Below, piece by piece: positions 26,098-35,464 of a DNA stretch of 64,000 nucleotides. The notes beneath the pieces were generated by a model. It worked only from the letters and a program-made list of their open reading frames with translations. It had not been told where the DNA came from and ran no database searches. The translations under genes were made by a program, and so were the position numbers. The DNA comes from JBBEAM01 sp942491105 (lineage in GTDB: Bacteria; Pseudomonadota; Alphaproteobacteria; Kiloniellales; DSM-21159): contig CALNZX010000001.1 of NCBI GenBank assembly GCA_942491105.1, positions 867,355-931,354 of the forward strand, read 5' to 3'. Each line of letters starts with the position of its first letter. Position 1 is the first letter of the stretch.

Positions 26098-28758
26098 CTA
26101 GCCGGCCAACGCGGCTTCAATGGCCGCCAAGGCCTTGCCGCCGCCCGCGCCATCGGGTCCACCGGCCTGGGCCATGTCGGCGCGGCCGCCGCCGCCCTTG
26201 CCGCCCAGGGCTTCGGAACCGACCCGTACCAGATCGACCGCGGACAGGCGCTCCGTCAAGTCGTCGGTCACGGCAACCACGATCGATCCCTTGCCCTCGT
26301 TGTTGGCGACCAGCACCACCACGCCGGAACCGATTTGAGCCTTCAGCGCATCGGCAAGCGGCTTGAGATCGCGCGGCGGGATATCCTCGAGCAGCCTGCT
26401 GGCAAGCTTGACGCCCGCGACCTCCTTGGTATCGGCGGCCGCATCGCCGCTTCCGCCCGCCGCCAACTTCTTGCGCGTGTCCGCCAGCTCGCGTTCCAGA
26501 CGGCGGCGCTCCTCGATGACCTGTTCGAGGCGCTTCGACAGCTCACCAGGCGAGGTTTTCAGAAGTGCCGCCGCGTTGCGGAGCGTTTCTTCCTGCGCCT
26601 CCACGTACTCCAGAGCGGCGGAGCCCGTCAGCGCCTCGATGCGGCGCACGCCGGCCGCCAGAGCGCCCTCGCCGACGATCTTGAAAAACCCGATATCGCC
26701 GGTGCGCCGCACGTGAGTGCCACCGCAGAGTTCCGTGGAGAAGTATCTGCCCTCCCCCTTCTCAGGGTCGGCGCCGCCCATCGAGAGAACCCGCACTTCC
26801 TCGCCGTACTTCTCGCCGAACAGCGCCAGGGCGCCGGCCTCCATGGCCTCATCGGGAGTCATCAGGCGGGTGACGACCTCCGCGTTGTCGCGAATGCGCG
26901 CGTTGACCAGCGCCTCGACGTCACGGATATCCTCGTCGCTCAGGGGTTTGGGATGGCTGATGTCGAAGCGCAGCCGATCCGGGGCAACCAGCGATCCCTT
27001 CTGGGTGACATGCTCGCCAAGCCGGCGCCGCAGCGCCTCGTGCAAGAGATGGGTGGCGGAGTGATTGGCGCGCAGGGCGGCGCGCCGCTCGGCATCGACA
27101 CGTGCCTCCAGGCTATCGCCCAACTCGATCTTGCCACGCTCGACCTTGCCAAGGTGCACATGCAAGGCGCCGAGCCGCTTCTGGGTGTCCGATACGGAAA
27201 TCTCGACGCCCTCGGCGCCGATCAGCACGCCCGCGTCGCCCTGCTGGCCGCCGCTTTCGCCATAGAAGGGCGTCTGGTTGAGCAGCAGCGCCACGTCATC
27301 GCCAGTCTTGGCCGAGGCGCAGGGCTTGCCGTCGGCGCCAACGATGGCGGTTACCACGCCCTCGGCGACTTCGCTGTCATAACCGAGAAACTCGGTCGCT
27401 CCGGTCTTGTCGCGCAGTTCGAACCACACGGTGTCGGTCGCCGCCTCGCCCGAGCCCGACCAGGCTTTACGCGCCGCCGCGCGCTGGCGTTCCATGGCGG
27501 CATCGAAACCCTGCTGATCGACGCTGCGGCCCTGGCCGCGCAGAATGTCCTGGGTCAGATCCAGGGGAAAGCCGTAGGTATCGTAGAGCTTGAAGGCAAT
27601 TTCGCCGGGCAGGGTCCCCCCGTCTCCAAGCTTGCCGGTCTCTTCCTCCAGCAGCTTGAGGCCGCGGTCGAGGGTCTCCTTGAAGCGGCTTTCTTCCAGC
27701 TTCAGGGTCTCGGTGATCAGGGCCTGCGCACGCTGTAGTTCGGGGAAGGCTTGTCCCATCTCGCGGACCAGGGCGGGAACCAGCCTCCAGACCAGCGGCT
27801 CGCGGCAGCCCAGGATGTGCGCATGGCGCATGGCCCTGCGCATGATCCGGCGCAGCACGTAGCCGCGCCCGTCATTGGCCGGCAAGACACCGTCGGCGAT
27901 CAGGAAGGACATGGCGCGCAGATGGTCGGCGATGACCCGGTGGCTGACCGCGTGGGCGCCGTCGGGGGATACGCCGGAAGCCTCCGCCGAGGCTTCAATC
28001 AGCCGGCGCATCAGATCGATGTCGTAGTTGTCGTGCTTGCCTTGCAGCACGGCGGCAATGCGCTCCAGGCCCATACCGGTATCGATCGAAGGGCGCGGCA
28101 GATCGACACGCTCTCCGGCCGTCACCTGCTCGTACTGCATGAAAACCAGGTTCCAGATCTCGATGAAGCGGTCGCCGTCCTCGTCGGGGCTGCCCGGCGG
28201 GCCGCCGGGAATGTTCTCGCCGTGATCGTAGAAGATCTCGGAACAGGGGCCACAGGGCCCGGTATCGCCCATCGCCCAGAAGTTGTCCGAGGTGGCGATA
28301 CGGATGATTCGCTCCTCCGGCAGCCCGGCGATCTTCTTCCAAAGCTCGAAGGCCTGATCGTCATCGGCGTAGACCGTCGCCAGAAGCTTATCGGCGGGCA
28401 GTCCGTACTCCTTGGTGATTAGGTTCCAGGCCAGCTCGATTGCCACGTCCTTGAAGTAGTCGCCAAAGGAGAAATTCCCCAGCATCTCGAAGAAGGTGTG
28501 ATGCCGGGCGGTATAGCCGACGTTCTCGAGATCATTGTGCTTACCGCCGGCGCGCACGCACTTCTGCGAGGTCACCGCGCGCGAGTAGGGACGCGATTCG
28601 GCGCCGGTAAAGACGTTTTTAAACTGGACCATGCCGGCATTGGTGAAGAGCAGCGTCGGGTCGTTGCGCGGCACCAAAGGGGAGGAGGAAACGACCTCGT
28701 GACCCTGGTCCGCGAAGTAGCCGAGAAACTGACTGCGTATGTCGTTCGTCGTGGTCAT
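26098..28758 (-). CDS. alaS: alanyl-tRNA synthetase
   Basis: An 886-residue class II synthetase. Catalytic-core motifs include FTNAGMVQFKNVFTG, HTFFEMLGNFSFGDYFK and GMGLERIAAVLQG; the editing domain has the HSATHLLHEALR and CGGTHVRRTGDIG zinc/editing motifs; the C-Ala domain ends with a glycine-rich GGKGGGGRADMAQAGG block and DHHA1 region. It charges tRNA-Ala and clears mischarged Ser/Gly. Full length, no anomaly. Confidence 0.97.
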   Translation of the reverse strand: MTTTNDIRSQFLGYFADQGHEVVSSSPLVPRNDPTLLFTNAGMVQFKNVFTGAESRPYSRAVTSQKCVRAGGKHNDLENVGYTARHHTFFEMLGNFSFGDYFKDVAIELAWNLITKEYGLPADKLLATVYADDDQAFELWKKIAGLPEERIIRIATSDNFWAMGDTGPCGPCSEIFYDHGENIPGGPPGSPDEDGDRFIEIWNLVFMQYEQVTAGERVDLPRPSIDTGMGLERIAAVLQGKHDNYDIDLMRRLIEASAEASGVSPDGAHAVSHRVIADHLRAMSFLIADGVLPANDGRGYVLRRIMRRAMRHAHILGCREPLVWRLVPALVREMGQAFPELQRAQALITETLKLEESRFKETLDRGLKLLEEETGKLGDGGTLPGEIAFKLYDTYGFPLDLTQDILRGQGRSVDQQGFDAAMERQRAAARKAWSGSGEAATDTVWFELRDKTGATEFLGYDSEVAEGVVTAIVGADGKPCASAKTGDDVALLLNQTPFYGESGGQQGDAGVLIGAEGVEISVSDTQKRLGALHVHLGKVERGKIELGDSLEARVDAERRAALRANHSATHLLHEALRRRLGEHVTQKGSLVAPDRLRFDISHPKPLSDEDIRDVEALVNARIRDNAEVVTRLMTPDEAMEAGALALFGEKYGEEVRVLSMGGADPEKGEGRYFSTELCGGTHVRRTGDIGFFKIVGEGALAAGVRRIEALTGSAALEYVEAQEETLRNAAALLKTSPGELSKRLEQVIEERRRLERELADTRKKLAAGGSGDAAADTKEVAGVKLASRLLEDIPPRDLKPLADALKAQIGSGVVVLVANNEGKGSIVVAVTDDLTERLSAVDLVRVGSEALGGKGGGGRADMAQAGGPDGAGGGKALAAIEAALAG

Positions 28759-28965
28759 AAAAATTATCTGCTTTCAGTGACCTGTAGAAGGATTTGGATA
28801 TGTTCCAAAGCAATTCCAAGGGACCGGGATCCCCACGATTTCGAGCTTGGCGGTTGTAGCCCTCCCGCCGTGCACTGTCCAGTGAACCGGGCGACAGCAA
28901 ATTTTCTTATCCAAGGGCCTAGCTGGGCTTGGAATCGCCTAATTGCCTGATTAGAGTAGCGCGCC

Positions 28966-29580
28966 ATGATCGCAGAAATGACAGAGATTCGAACCTCGGC
29001 CCGGCCGCTTTTCGCCCGTGCTTTGCGTTCCATGCCGGCTTTTGCACTCGCAGCGATACTTGCGGCTGGGGCTTTCCACCTCCCCGCGCCGGCCCTCGCT
29101 CAGAGCACCGCTACCCCACAGAGCGAACTCACGCCGACGCCCAATAACGGCAAGAAGTTCGAGGACTGGACGCTGCGCTGCGGCAAGGCCGGCGAGCAGG
29201 CCCCAGAGGCTTGCGAGATGTTCCAGCAACACATCAGCCCGCAGACCAACAAGGTCGTGCTACACGCCGCCATCGGCAAGCTGCCTAACAACGAGAGCCC
29301 GGGGATGCTGATCGTGCTGCCGCTCGGCATTTCGCTGCCTCCAGGCGTCTTTATCAAGATCGATGAATCCGAGGCGCAGGCCGTGCCCGTCGAGCGTTGC
29401 ACGCCGGACGGCTGCCGGGTAGAGCTGCTGCTCGATACAGCCTTCCTGAACAAACTGAAAGCCGGGACCACCATGACCGTGGTCTTCCACGTTTACGATC
29501 AGCAGGGCCAGCGCGAGCGGGTCGGCGTTCCGATTTCCCTGCTTGGCTTCACCGCGGCTCTCAACCAGGTTCTAAGCTAG
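28966..29580 (+). CDS. invasion-associated locus B (IalB) family protein
   Basis: A 204-residue exported protein with a signal peptide (FALAAILAAGAFHLPAPALA) and an IalB domain: KFEDWTLRCGK, CEMFQQHIS, LPLGISLPPGVFIKIDE and CTPDGCRVELLLD. Four cysteines are arranged as in the family and could form disulfides. IalB-type proteins are widespread in alphaproteobacteria; outside Bartonella their role is unclear. The start could also be Met at 28978. It is divergent from alaS and converges on recA. Confidence 0.88.
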   Translation: MIAEMTEIRTSARPLFARALRSMPAFALAAILAAGAFHLPAPALAQSTATPQSELTPTPNNGKKFEDWTLRCGKAGEQAPEACEMFQQHISPQTNKVVLHAAIGKLPNNESPGMLIVLPLGISLPPGVFIKIDESEAQAVPVERCTPDGCRVELLLDTAFLNKLKAGTTMTVVFHVYDQQGQRERVGVPISLLGFTAALNQVLS

Positions 29581-29634
29581 GCCCGGGCCCTTCAAGCGCC
29601 CGGCTGTCGAAGCCGCGCGCCTTGCCGTGATATG

Positions 29635-29668
29635 AAAACGGCCGCCCTGTCGAGGCGGCCGTTTTTTA
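29635..29668. terminator. bidirectional rho-independent terminator between ialB-family gene and recA
   Basis: AAAACGGCCGCC (29635-29646), loop CTGTCGA, then GGCGGCCGTTTTTT (29654-29667). A long perfect GC stem flanked by A and T runs works in both directions for the convergent genes. Confidence 0.9.
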
Positions 29669-29693
29669 TTCCTAGACGGGTTCTCCGCGCAGA

Positions 29694-30788
29694 TCAGGAA
29701 CCGGTGGCCGCTTCCTCGCCGCCATCCTCGGGCTCGGCTTCGCCGCCGGCATCCAGCATGGCTTCGGCAACCAGGCCCGCGTTGGCGCGGACCGCCTGCT
29801 CGATCGACGCCGCGACCTTTGGATTTTCCTTCAGGAAGTTTTTGGCGTTTTCGCGCCCCTGCCCGATGCGCTGGCCGTCGTAGGAGAACCAGGAGCCCGA
29901 CTTTTCGACGATGTTGGCCTGCACACCCAGGTCGAGCAGCTCGCCCCGCTTGGAAATGCCCTCGCCATACATGATGTCGAATTCGACGGTGCGGAACGGC
30001 GGCGCCACCTTGTTCTTGACCACCCGCACGCGGGTTTGGTTGCCGACCAGCTCGTCGCGGTCCTTGATCGAGCCGATGCGGCGAATGTCGAGCCGCACCG
30101 AGGAGTAAAATTTCAACGCGTTCCCGCCGCTGGTCGTCTCCGGGTTGCCGAACATGACGCCGATCTTCATGCGGATCTGATTGATGAAGATCACCAGGGT
30201 GTGGGACCGGGAGATCGAGGAGGTCAGCTTGCGCAGCGCCTGACTCATCAGGCGGGCTTGCAGTCCGGGCAGGGAATCGCCCATCTCGCCTTCCAATTCG
30301 GCGCGCGGCACCAGTGCGGCGACCGAGTCGACGACCAGGACGTCGATCGCGCCGGAGCGCACCAGGGTATCGGCGATCTCCAGCGCCTGCTCGCCGGCGT
30401 CGGGCTGGGAAATCAGCAGCTGCTCGACATCGACGCCGAGCTTCTTGGAATACGACGGATCAAGGGCATGTTCCGCGTCGATGAAGGCGCAAGTCCCGCC
30501 AAGCTTTTGCGCTTCAGCGACCACATGCAGGGCCAGCGTGGTTTTACCGGAGCTTTCGGGGCCGTAGATTTCGACCACGCGCCCGCGCGGCAGCCCGCCG
30601 ATGCCGAGCGCGATATCCAGTCCCAGAGAGCCCGTCGAGATGCTCTCGATCTCCATCACGTCGCGCTGTCCCAGGCGCATGACCGAGCCCTTGCCAAAAG
30701 CCCTCTCGATCTGGGTGAGCGCCGCATCCAGCGCCTTGTCTTTGTCGCCGTTGTTTCTGTCCGCCAAGTGAACCACCGAATTCGCCAT
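29694..30788 (-). CDS. recA: recombinase RecA
   Basis: A 364-residue RecA. Walker A is GPESSGKTT, Walker B is IDVLVVDSVAALVP, the L2/RecA signature ALRKLTSSISRSHT and FINQIRMKIGVMFGNPETT are intact, and the C-terminal tail is acidic (GGEAEPEDGGEEAA). It performs strand exchange and triggers LexA self-cleavage in the SOS response. A GGAGG-like ribosome binding site (AAGGAGGCATAC) precedes ATG. It is separated from cckA by about 150 bases. Confidence 0.98.
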   Translation of the reverse strand: MANSVVHLADRNNGDKDKALDAALTQIERAFGKGSVMRLGQRDVMEIESISTGSLGLDIALGIGGLPRGRVVEIYGPESSGKTTLALHVVAEAQKLGGTCAFIDAEHALDPSYSKKLGVDVEQLLISQPDAGEQALEIADTLVRSGAIDVLVVDSVAALVPRAELEGEMGDSLPGLQARLMSQALRKLTSSISRSHTLVIFINQIRMKIGVMFGNPETTSGGNALKFYSSVRLDIRRIGSIKDRDELVGNQTRVRVVKNKVAPPFRTVEFDIMYGEGISKRGELLDLGVQANIVEKSGSWFSYDGQRIGQGRENAKNFLKENPKVAASIEQAVRANAGLVAEAMLDAGGEAEPEDGGEEAATGS

Positions 30789-30872
30789 GAGTATGCCTCC
30801 TTATCCCATAGGCGCCGGCCACAGGCAATTGCCGGTCCGGCTCTCAAAACTCAGAGCGAATGTACCCACAAT

Positions 30873-30912
30873 GTTCTCATCTAACAAGAACAAAAAGCGT
30901 CCTAATGAGAAC
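30873..30912. promoter_or_regulatory. dyad elements upstream of recA
   Basis: GTTCTCAT at 30873-30880 and its reverse complement ATGAGAAC at 30905-30912 flank a further GAAC at 30888-30891, about 85-125 bases upstream of recA. The usual alphaproteobacterial LexA site (GTTC-N7-GTTC) is not present in that exact form, so a LexA role is only suggested by the repeated GTTC/GAAC cores. Confidence 0.3.
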
Positions 30913-30941
30913 GTCGATGGAATATTCGACTGGGCCCGGGG

Positions 30942-33404
30942 TTACGTGTCAGGCTCCGACAGCACTTCCTTCACCTTGCTGGCGAGGTCCTTGAGGCTGA
31001 AGGGCTTCGACAGGAAATGCGTGCCGTCGATCTGATCGAGGCGTTGCCGGAAGGCATCCTCGGCATAGCCCGAGATGAAGATGACCTTCATCTCCGGGTA
31101 GCTTTCCCTTACGCGGCGCACCAGGGTGACGCCATCGATGCGCGGCATGACGATGTCGGTAATCAGCAGGTCGATCGCGCGCGGACCGCCCCCGCCGCCA
31201 GGCAAAGCCGGCTCGGCGGCACCGTTATCCAGCACCTCCAGCGCGGCTTCTCCGGAGCGCGCCTCGAGCACGTCGTAGCCCTTGTTGCGCAGCGCGCGCG
31301 CCGAAAAGGTTCGCACGGCGTCCTCGTCCTCGACCAGCAGCACCGTGCCGATGCCCGTAAGATCGCGCTTCTCGGCCAGCTCCGGTTGGGCCTTGCCCGC
31401 AAGCTCGTCCTCGCTCGACTGATGCTGCGGCAGGTAGATCGAGAAGGTCGTGCCCTCGCCGTCGCGGCTTTCGACATAAATATGACCGCCAGTCTGCTTG
31501 ACGATGCCATAGACGGTCGACAGCCCAAGTCCCGTGCCCTCGCCAACATCCTTGGTGGAGAAAAAGGGATCGAACACACGGTCGATATGTTCCGGAGCGA
31601 TGCCATTGCCGGAGTCGATCACCTCAATCACGACATAGTCCCCGGCCGGCACCAATTCATCCTTGTGCCGCAGGCTGGTCGCCAAGGTAACGTTGGAAGT
31701 CTTGATCACGAGCCGGCCGCCTTCCGGCATGGCGTCGCGGGCATTGACGGCGAGATTGATGATGACCTGCTCAAGCTGACCGTGATCGACCCGTACCAAG
31801 CCGAGATCGCGGCCATGGACCAGCTGCAGCTCGACGGTATCGCCGATCAGACGGCGCAGCAGATGCGACAGCTCGGCTAGGGCATCGGTGACGTCGAGAA
31901 CCTTCGGCTGCAGGGTCTGCTGCCGGGAAAACGCGAGCAGCTGACGCACCAGATTGGCGGCGCGATTGGCGTTCTGCTTGATCTGCATGATGTCGGCGAA
32001 GGACTGATCGCCGGGCCGGTGACGCAGCAGCAACAGATCGGAGAATCCGATCATCGCGGTCAGCAAGTTGTTGAAATCGTGCGCGATGCCGCCAGCAAGC
32101 TGTCCAACGGCCTGCATTTTCTGCCCCTGCACGAACTGCGCTTCCAGGGATTTCTGCTCGGTGACGTCCTCAAGGTAGGCGACATAGCCTTCCTGCTGAT
32201 CGTCGAGGGACTCCGACCAGGACAGCGACAAAGCGGCGACCTTCGGCGGATCGCCGAGAAAACGCAGTTCGATGGGTGCCTTCACCATGTCCTGGCGGGC
32301 TTGGCGATCGCCGCCCGGTGCCGCGGCGGCTGCGCGCGCGTCATCGTCCTTGGCGAGCTCCTGCAAAGCCTGTTGCAGCGCTGGGCGGTCGGCCTCGGAG
32401 AAAAGCTCGGCGAAGGCCTGCCGCTTCCTAAGCTTTCCGCTCGGCCGCGCCATCGCGGCAAAGCTGCGGTTATATTCGAGTATGCGCCCTTCGCTATCGA
32501 GCAGGGCCAAGCCCATGGGCGCGGCCTCGAAGAGGCGCGCGATACGGCGTTCGGACTGCGCCAAAGCCTCGGCGGTCTGGCGCTCGCGCGTCAAATGCCG
32601 CACGACCGAGCGGAGGCGCAGCAGCTTGCCGTCCAGGTCCTTGACCGTCTCGAGACTGATTGCGGCCTCGAAGGCGGCGCCTTCTACCGGCTTGATCACC
32701 ACCTCGACGGAGTCCCTGCTTTCGGACTCCGGAACCACCGCATAGGGCGGCGTATGCTCAGGTGGCGGCGCGGCCAGCAGATCGTGCAGCCGAATTTCGC
32801 CCTTCATCAAGGCCTCGCGGGTCGTTCCCAGCCAAGCAGCGAAGCTCTGGTTGACGAACAGCAGACGGCCTTCCGGATCGCTCGAGAAGAAGCCGATCGG
32901 CGCGTGTTCCATCAAATCGATGAAGCGGGCCTGCTCCTCGTTGATCACCTGCTCCATCTGACGGCGCAGCGTGATGTCGTTGATGTACCAGAAGGTCATC
33001 CCCTTACGGCGGACCAAGGGATAAGCGGAGACCTGGTACCAGGTCTCTTCCTGGCCCTCCCGGGCGGGAACCGGAAATTCGATGTTGCCGCCGATGCCCC
33101 GGCGCACGTCGTCGCGCAGCCGTTCGAGCAAATCGACCGCTTCGGTATTTCCGTCGAGACGCGCGATCAAGGCTTCCGGCGCCGGCGGCTCGGCGCTGCC
33201 GAAACGTTCCCGGTAGCTGGGGTTGCTGTAGATGACCCGGCCGCGGGCATCGATCAGCTGGCGCGGGCTGGGAACGGAATCGAAGACATCGCACAGCAGG
33301 TTGCGCGCGCTACGCGCGTTGATCATCGCGACGGCGGCACCGGCGATACCAATAACACTGAACGCGAGGGTCCCGATCAGAGCCCAGCTGGAAGCGTCAA
33401 GCAC
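30942..33404 (-). CDS. cckA: hybrid histidine kinase CckA
   Basis: An 820-residue hybrid kinase starting at GTG 33404, which has AGGAG 8 bases upstream; a longer frame to 33590 lacks such support. One N-terminal transmembrane segment (WALIGTLAFSVIGIAGAAVA) is followed by several PAS modules, a HisKA domain with the phospho-acceptor in GGIAHDFNNLLTAMIGF, an HATPase domain (NLAVNARDAMPEGG; GTGLGLSTVYGIV) and a C-terminal receiver (VLLVEDEDAVR; LLITDIVMPRIDGV). This is the CckA layout. CckA feeds phosphate through ChpT to CtrA and CpdR; chpT, ctrA and sciP all lie within the next 7 kb, which supports the assignment. Caulobacter CckA is shorter (about 690 aa), so the sensory part here is larger. 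Confidence 0.9.
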   Translation of the reverse strand: MLDASSWALIGTLAFSVIGIAGAAVAMINARSARNLLCDVFDSVPSPRQLIDARGRVIYSNPSYRERFGSAEPPAPEALIARLDGNTEAVDLLERLRDDVRRGIGGNIEFPVPAREGQEETWYQVSAYPLVRRKGMTFWYINDITLRRQMEQVINEEQARFIDLMEHAPIGFFSSDPEGRLLFVNQSFAAWLGTTREALMKGEIRLHDLLAAPPPEHTPPYAVVPESESRDSVEVVIKPVEGAAFEAAISLETVKDLDGKLLRLRSVVRHLTRERQTAEALAQSERRIARLFEAAPMGLALLDSEGRILEYNRSFAAMARPSGKLRKRQAFAELFSEADRPALQQALQELAKDDDARAAAAAPGGDRQARQDMVKAPIELRFLGDPPKVAALSLSWSESLDDQQEGYVAYLEDVTEQKSLEAQFVQGQKMQAVGQLAGGIAHDFNNLLTAMIGFSDLLLLRHRPGDQSFADIMQIKQNANRAANLVRQLLAFSRQQTLQPKVLDVTDALAELSHLLRRLIGDTVELQLVHGRDLGLVRVDHGQLEQVIINLAVNARDAMPEGGRLVIKTSNVTLATSLRHKDELVPAGDYVVIEVIDSGNGIAPEHIDRVFDPFFSTKDVGEGTGLGLSTVYGIVKQTGGHIYVESRDGEGTTFSIYLPQHQSSEDELAGKAQPELAEKRDLTGIGTVLLVEDEDAVRTFSARALRNKGYDVLEARSGEAALEVLDNGAAEPALPGGGGGPRAIDLLITDIVMPRIDGVTLVRRVRESYPEMKVIFISGYAEDAFRQRLDQIDGTHFLSKPFSLKDLASKVKEVLSEPDT

Positions 33405-33623
33405 GCAAAGGACTCCTGTGCTCTTGCGAAACCGGCCACGGCATGAAGTAAGCATAAAAGCATGGAAGCTTTCTAGACCCGCCGCAGATTGCCACCAGGC
33501 GGGAGACGCTTCCCACGCGCGGCAGTGGAGTTTTCGCTCTATGCTATGAAGAAAGCCTGAAGACACGCGCCCGGCGCGGCCGATAAACATGGCTGGGCTC
33601 CGGGAAACCGAGGAACCTTGAAC

Positions 33624-33812
33624 ATGCTGTACCTGACCCGCAAGAAGGGCGAGGCCATCGTGATCAACGACACCATCGAGATCAGCATCGTGGAAATCCG
33701 CGGCAGCTCGGTGAAGCTAGGGGTGACGACGCCCGAAGGCGCCAAGGTCCTGCGCCGCGAAGTCAGCGACCGCATCGAACGGGAACGGAAAACCGCCTTG
33801 GAACGCTCCTAA
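33624..33812 (+). CDS. csrA: carbon storage regulator CsrA
   Basis: A 62-residue CsrA/RsmA: MLYLTRKKGEAIVINDTIEI with the RNA-binding LTRKxGE and the later VKLGVTTPEGAKVLRREV. It binds GGA motifs in mRNA leaders and alters translation; in alphaproteobacteria it often controls flagellin. ATG 33624 with GAGGAA at 33610-33615 is preferred over TTG 33618. It is divergent from cckA and converges on dksA. Confidence 0.93.
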   Translation: MLYLTRKKGEAIVINDTIEISIVEIRGSSVKLGVTTPEGAKVLRREVSDRIERERKTALERS

Positions 33813-33839
33813 GGCAACTTAGAGGCGCCCGGGGCCATC

Positions 33840-34256
33840 TCAATCGTCGCGGTGGGTGCGCTCCATGCGTTCATGGCGCTCCTGCGCCTCCAGGGACAGC
33901 GTAGCTATCGGCCGGGCTTCCAGACGCTTGATGGAGATCGGCTCGTCGGTTTCCTCGCAGTAGCCGTAGGTACCGTCCTCGATCCTCTGCAGCGCCGCAT
34001 CGATCTTCGAAATCAGCTTACGCTCACGATCCCTGGTCCTGAGTTCAAGGGAGCGATCGGTTTCCGAAGAGGCCCGGTCCGCCAGATCCGGCGCCGCCAG
34101 GTCCTCTTCCTGTAAATGATTAAGCGTCTCGCCAGAATCTCTGAGTAGCTCGGCTTTCCACTCCAAGAGCTTGTTTTTGAAGTACGCCAGCATTTTGGCG
34201 TTCATGAAGGGCTCTTTTTCGCTCGGCTTGTAATCCGGAGACATCGTCACCGTCAT
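33840..34256 (-). CDS. dksA: RNA polymerase-binding transcription factor DksA
   Basis: A 138-residue DksA. The coiled-coil section LAAPDLADRASSETDRSLELR keeps the paired acidic tip residues (DLADRAS), and the C-terminal region reads GTYGYCEETDEPISIKRLEA. Only one of the four zinc-finger cysteines remains (CEET instead of CxxC, and no second CxxC), the pattern known for functional alphaproteobacterial DksA proteins such as in Rhodobacter. It works with ppGpp in the RNA polymerase secondary channel. Internal Met at residue 18 is an alternative start. Confidence 0.92.
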   Translation of the reverse strand: MTVTMSPDYKPSEKEPFMNAKMLAYFKNKLLEWKAELLRDSGETLNHLQEEDLAAPDLADRASSETDRSLELRTRDRERKLISKIDAALQRIEDGTYGYCEETDEPISIKRLEARPIATLSLEAQERHERMERTHRDD

Positions 34257-34627
34257 CTGTCACCCCGTTGCAGCCTCGACCCATGGCCCGGAACGATTCC
34301 GGCCGAAAGTGCGCGCGCGAGTATATGCAAAAAAGCCGCTCCGACAAGAGCTTCTACAGCCCTCCGGAAAACTTCTTATTGCGCATCAAGGAATTGAATT
34401 TTTTACCTTTCTTGGATTGCGCCACCCAACAGGCCCCTTGGCGCCCCGATCGAGGAATTATCCCAGGAAGCGCTGCACGTCTATAAAATACCTGCTAATT
34501 GCCATGTAAACCATCTCTTAACATCTTGATAAGAATGGTAAATTCACATCACAGTTAGGAGTTTGTTCAATCTTCGCCGCTAGTATGAGGACAACAGCGT
34601 TTGTTCTTTCGCATGGAGAAGATTTGA
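34257..34627. other. gene-poor A+T-richer gap between dksA and sciP
   Basis: No convincing gene is seen; short frames here lack ribosome binding sites and family features. The last 130 bases are clearly A+T-rich and should hold the sciP promoter. TTAA-N7-ATAA at 34518-34532 is one base away from a full CtrA recognition site (TTAA-N7-TTAA), which would fit known CtrA control of sciP. Confidence 0.45.
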
Positions 34628-34930
34628 ATGTCGCAGCGCGCCCTTCGCACCGAGGATCAGGAACCAGACACCGAGTTGGAGAGGTTCAGCCAGTCCTTGT
34701 CGGTCCACGATCTTCCGCCGCCAAACACCAAACGTTGGGTTGTCCGCCGCAAAGCCGCCGTCGTTGCCGGCGTACGCAATGGCATCCTCAGCCTGAACGA
34801 AGCCTGTGAGCGCTATAACCTCTCGGTTGAGGAATTCCTCTCCTGGGAAAAGCTGATTGAGCGCCACGGCATCGGCGCCCTCCGGACCACCCGGCTGCAG
34901 CGCTACCGCCAACCCGAAAGTCGCGGATAA
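34628..34930 (+). CDS. sciP: CtrA inhibitor SciP (DUF1153)
   Basis: A 100-residue helix-turn-helix protein of the DUF1153 family. NTKRWVVRRKAAVVAGVRNG, LSLNEACERYNLSVEEFLSW and RHGIGALRTTRLQRYR follow the SciP sequence almost motif for motif. In Caulobacter SciP binds DNA with CtrA and blocks CtrA-dependent transcription in G1. Its position between cckA and ctrA strengthens the assignment. Confidence 0.93.
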   Translation: MSQRALRTEDQEPDTELERFSQSLSVHDLPPPNTKRWVVRRKAAVVAGVRNGILSLNEACERYNLSVEEFLSWEKLIERHGIGALRTTRLQRYRQPESRG

Positions 34931-35054
34931 AGCAAGACCGATTAGCATCGCCTGGCTGCGGGCAGACGACTAGACTCACCCATCACTTCTGGCCCATGTT
35001 CAACCTCGGGAGCGCGAACTCCTTCGTATGGTTGATTTTTGATGTGGGCATACT

Positions 35055-35360
35055 ATGTATAAGTTGTGTAGCGCAGGCGTCGTGGCCTTGATTCTGTTAT
35101 GGGCTCCACTGACAGAAGCCGGTGGAGTGCAGCCTTTAACCTGCAGCCAAGGCGACGAGATCAGAACCATCGATTACTACATGGATATCAATATGGATCG
35201 CATGTTGAAGATCCAGGCCGAGGACTTGGATGATGCATCGCGGCAGCGAGCCCTCGACGCCAATACTCTCGAGTTTATCGAGCTGCAGGAAAGGCGCGAA
35301 AAACTTACCCAAGAATGCGCGCTGCAGATAAAGACAAGAAATGAGTACCATCAGCAGTAG
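35055..35360 (+). CDS. small exported protein of unknown function
   Basis: A 101-residue protein I do not recognise. It has a signal peptide (MYKLCSAGVVALILLWAPLT, cleavage near TEAGG), then a charged, probably helical mature part with many Asp/Glu and Arg, including a likely coiled stretch ELQERREKLTQECALQ, and two cysteines in the mature chain. The base composition is A+T-richer than the flanking genes. It sits between sciP and ctrA on the same strand; a link to envelope changes in the cell cycle is conceivable but not shown. Confidence 0.65.
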   Translation: MYKLCSAGVVALILLWAPLTEAGGVQPLTCSQGDEIRTIDYYMDINMDRMLKIQAEDLDDASRQRALDANTLEFIELQERREKLTQECALQIKTRNEYHQQ

Positions 35361-35464
35361 ATTTTGAAGTCTAGATATGTGCGCGACCGTACTAATTTGG
35401 CCGTTTTGCTTCGAAATACCATCGTTTTATCTTAGTAATTCTTCAGGGTTCGGGTAAGAATTTA

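Noticed and set aside
33405..33590. 62-residue N-terminal extension of CckA
   Set aside because: The GTG at 33404 has AGGAG at good spacing directly before the membrane segment; the extension has no support.
34268..34509. Two short overlapping plus-strand frames between dksA and sciP
   Set aside because: No ribosome binding sites, no family features, and composition like an intergenic region.
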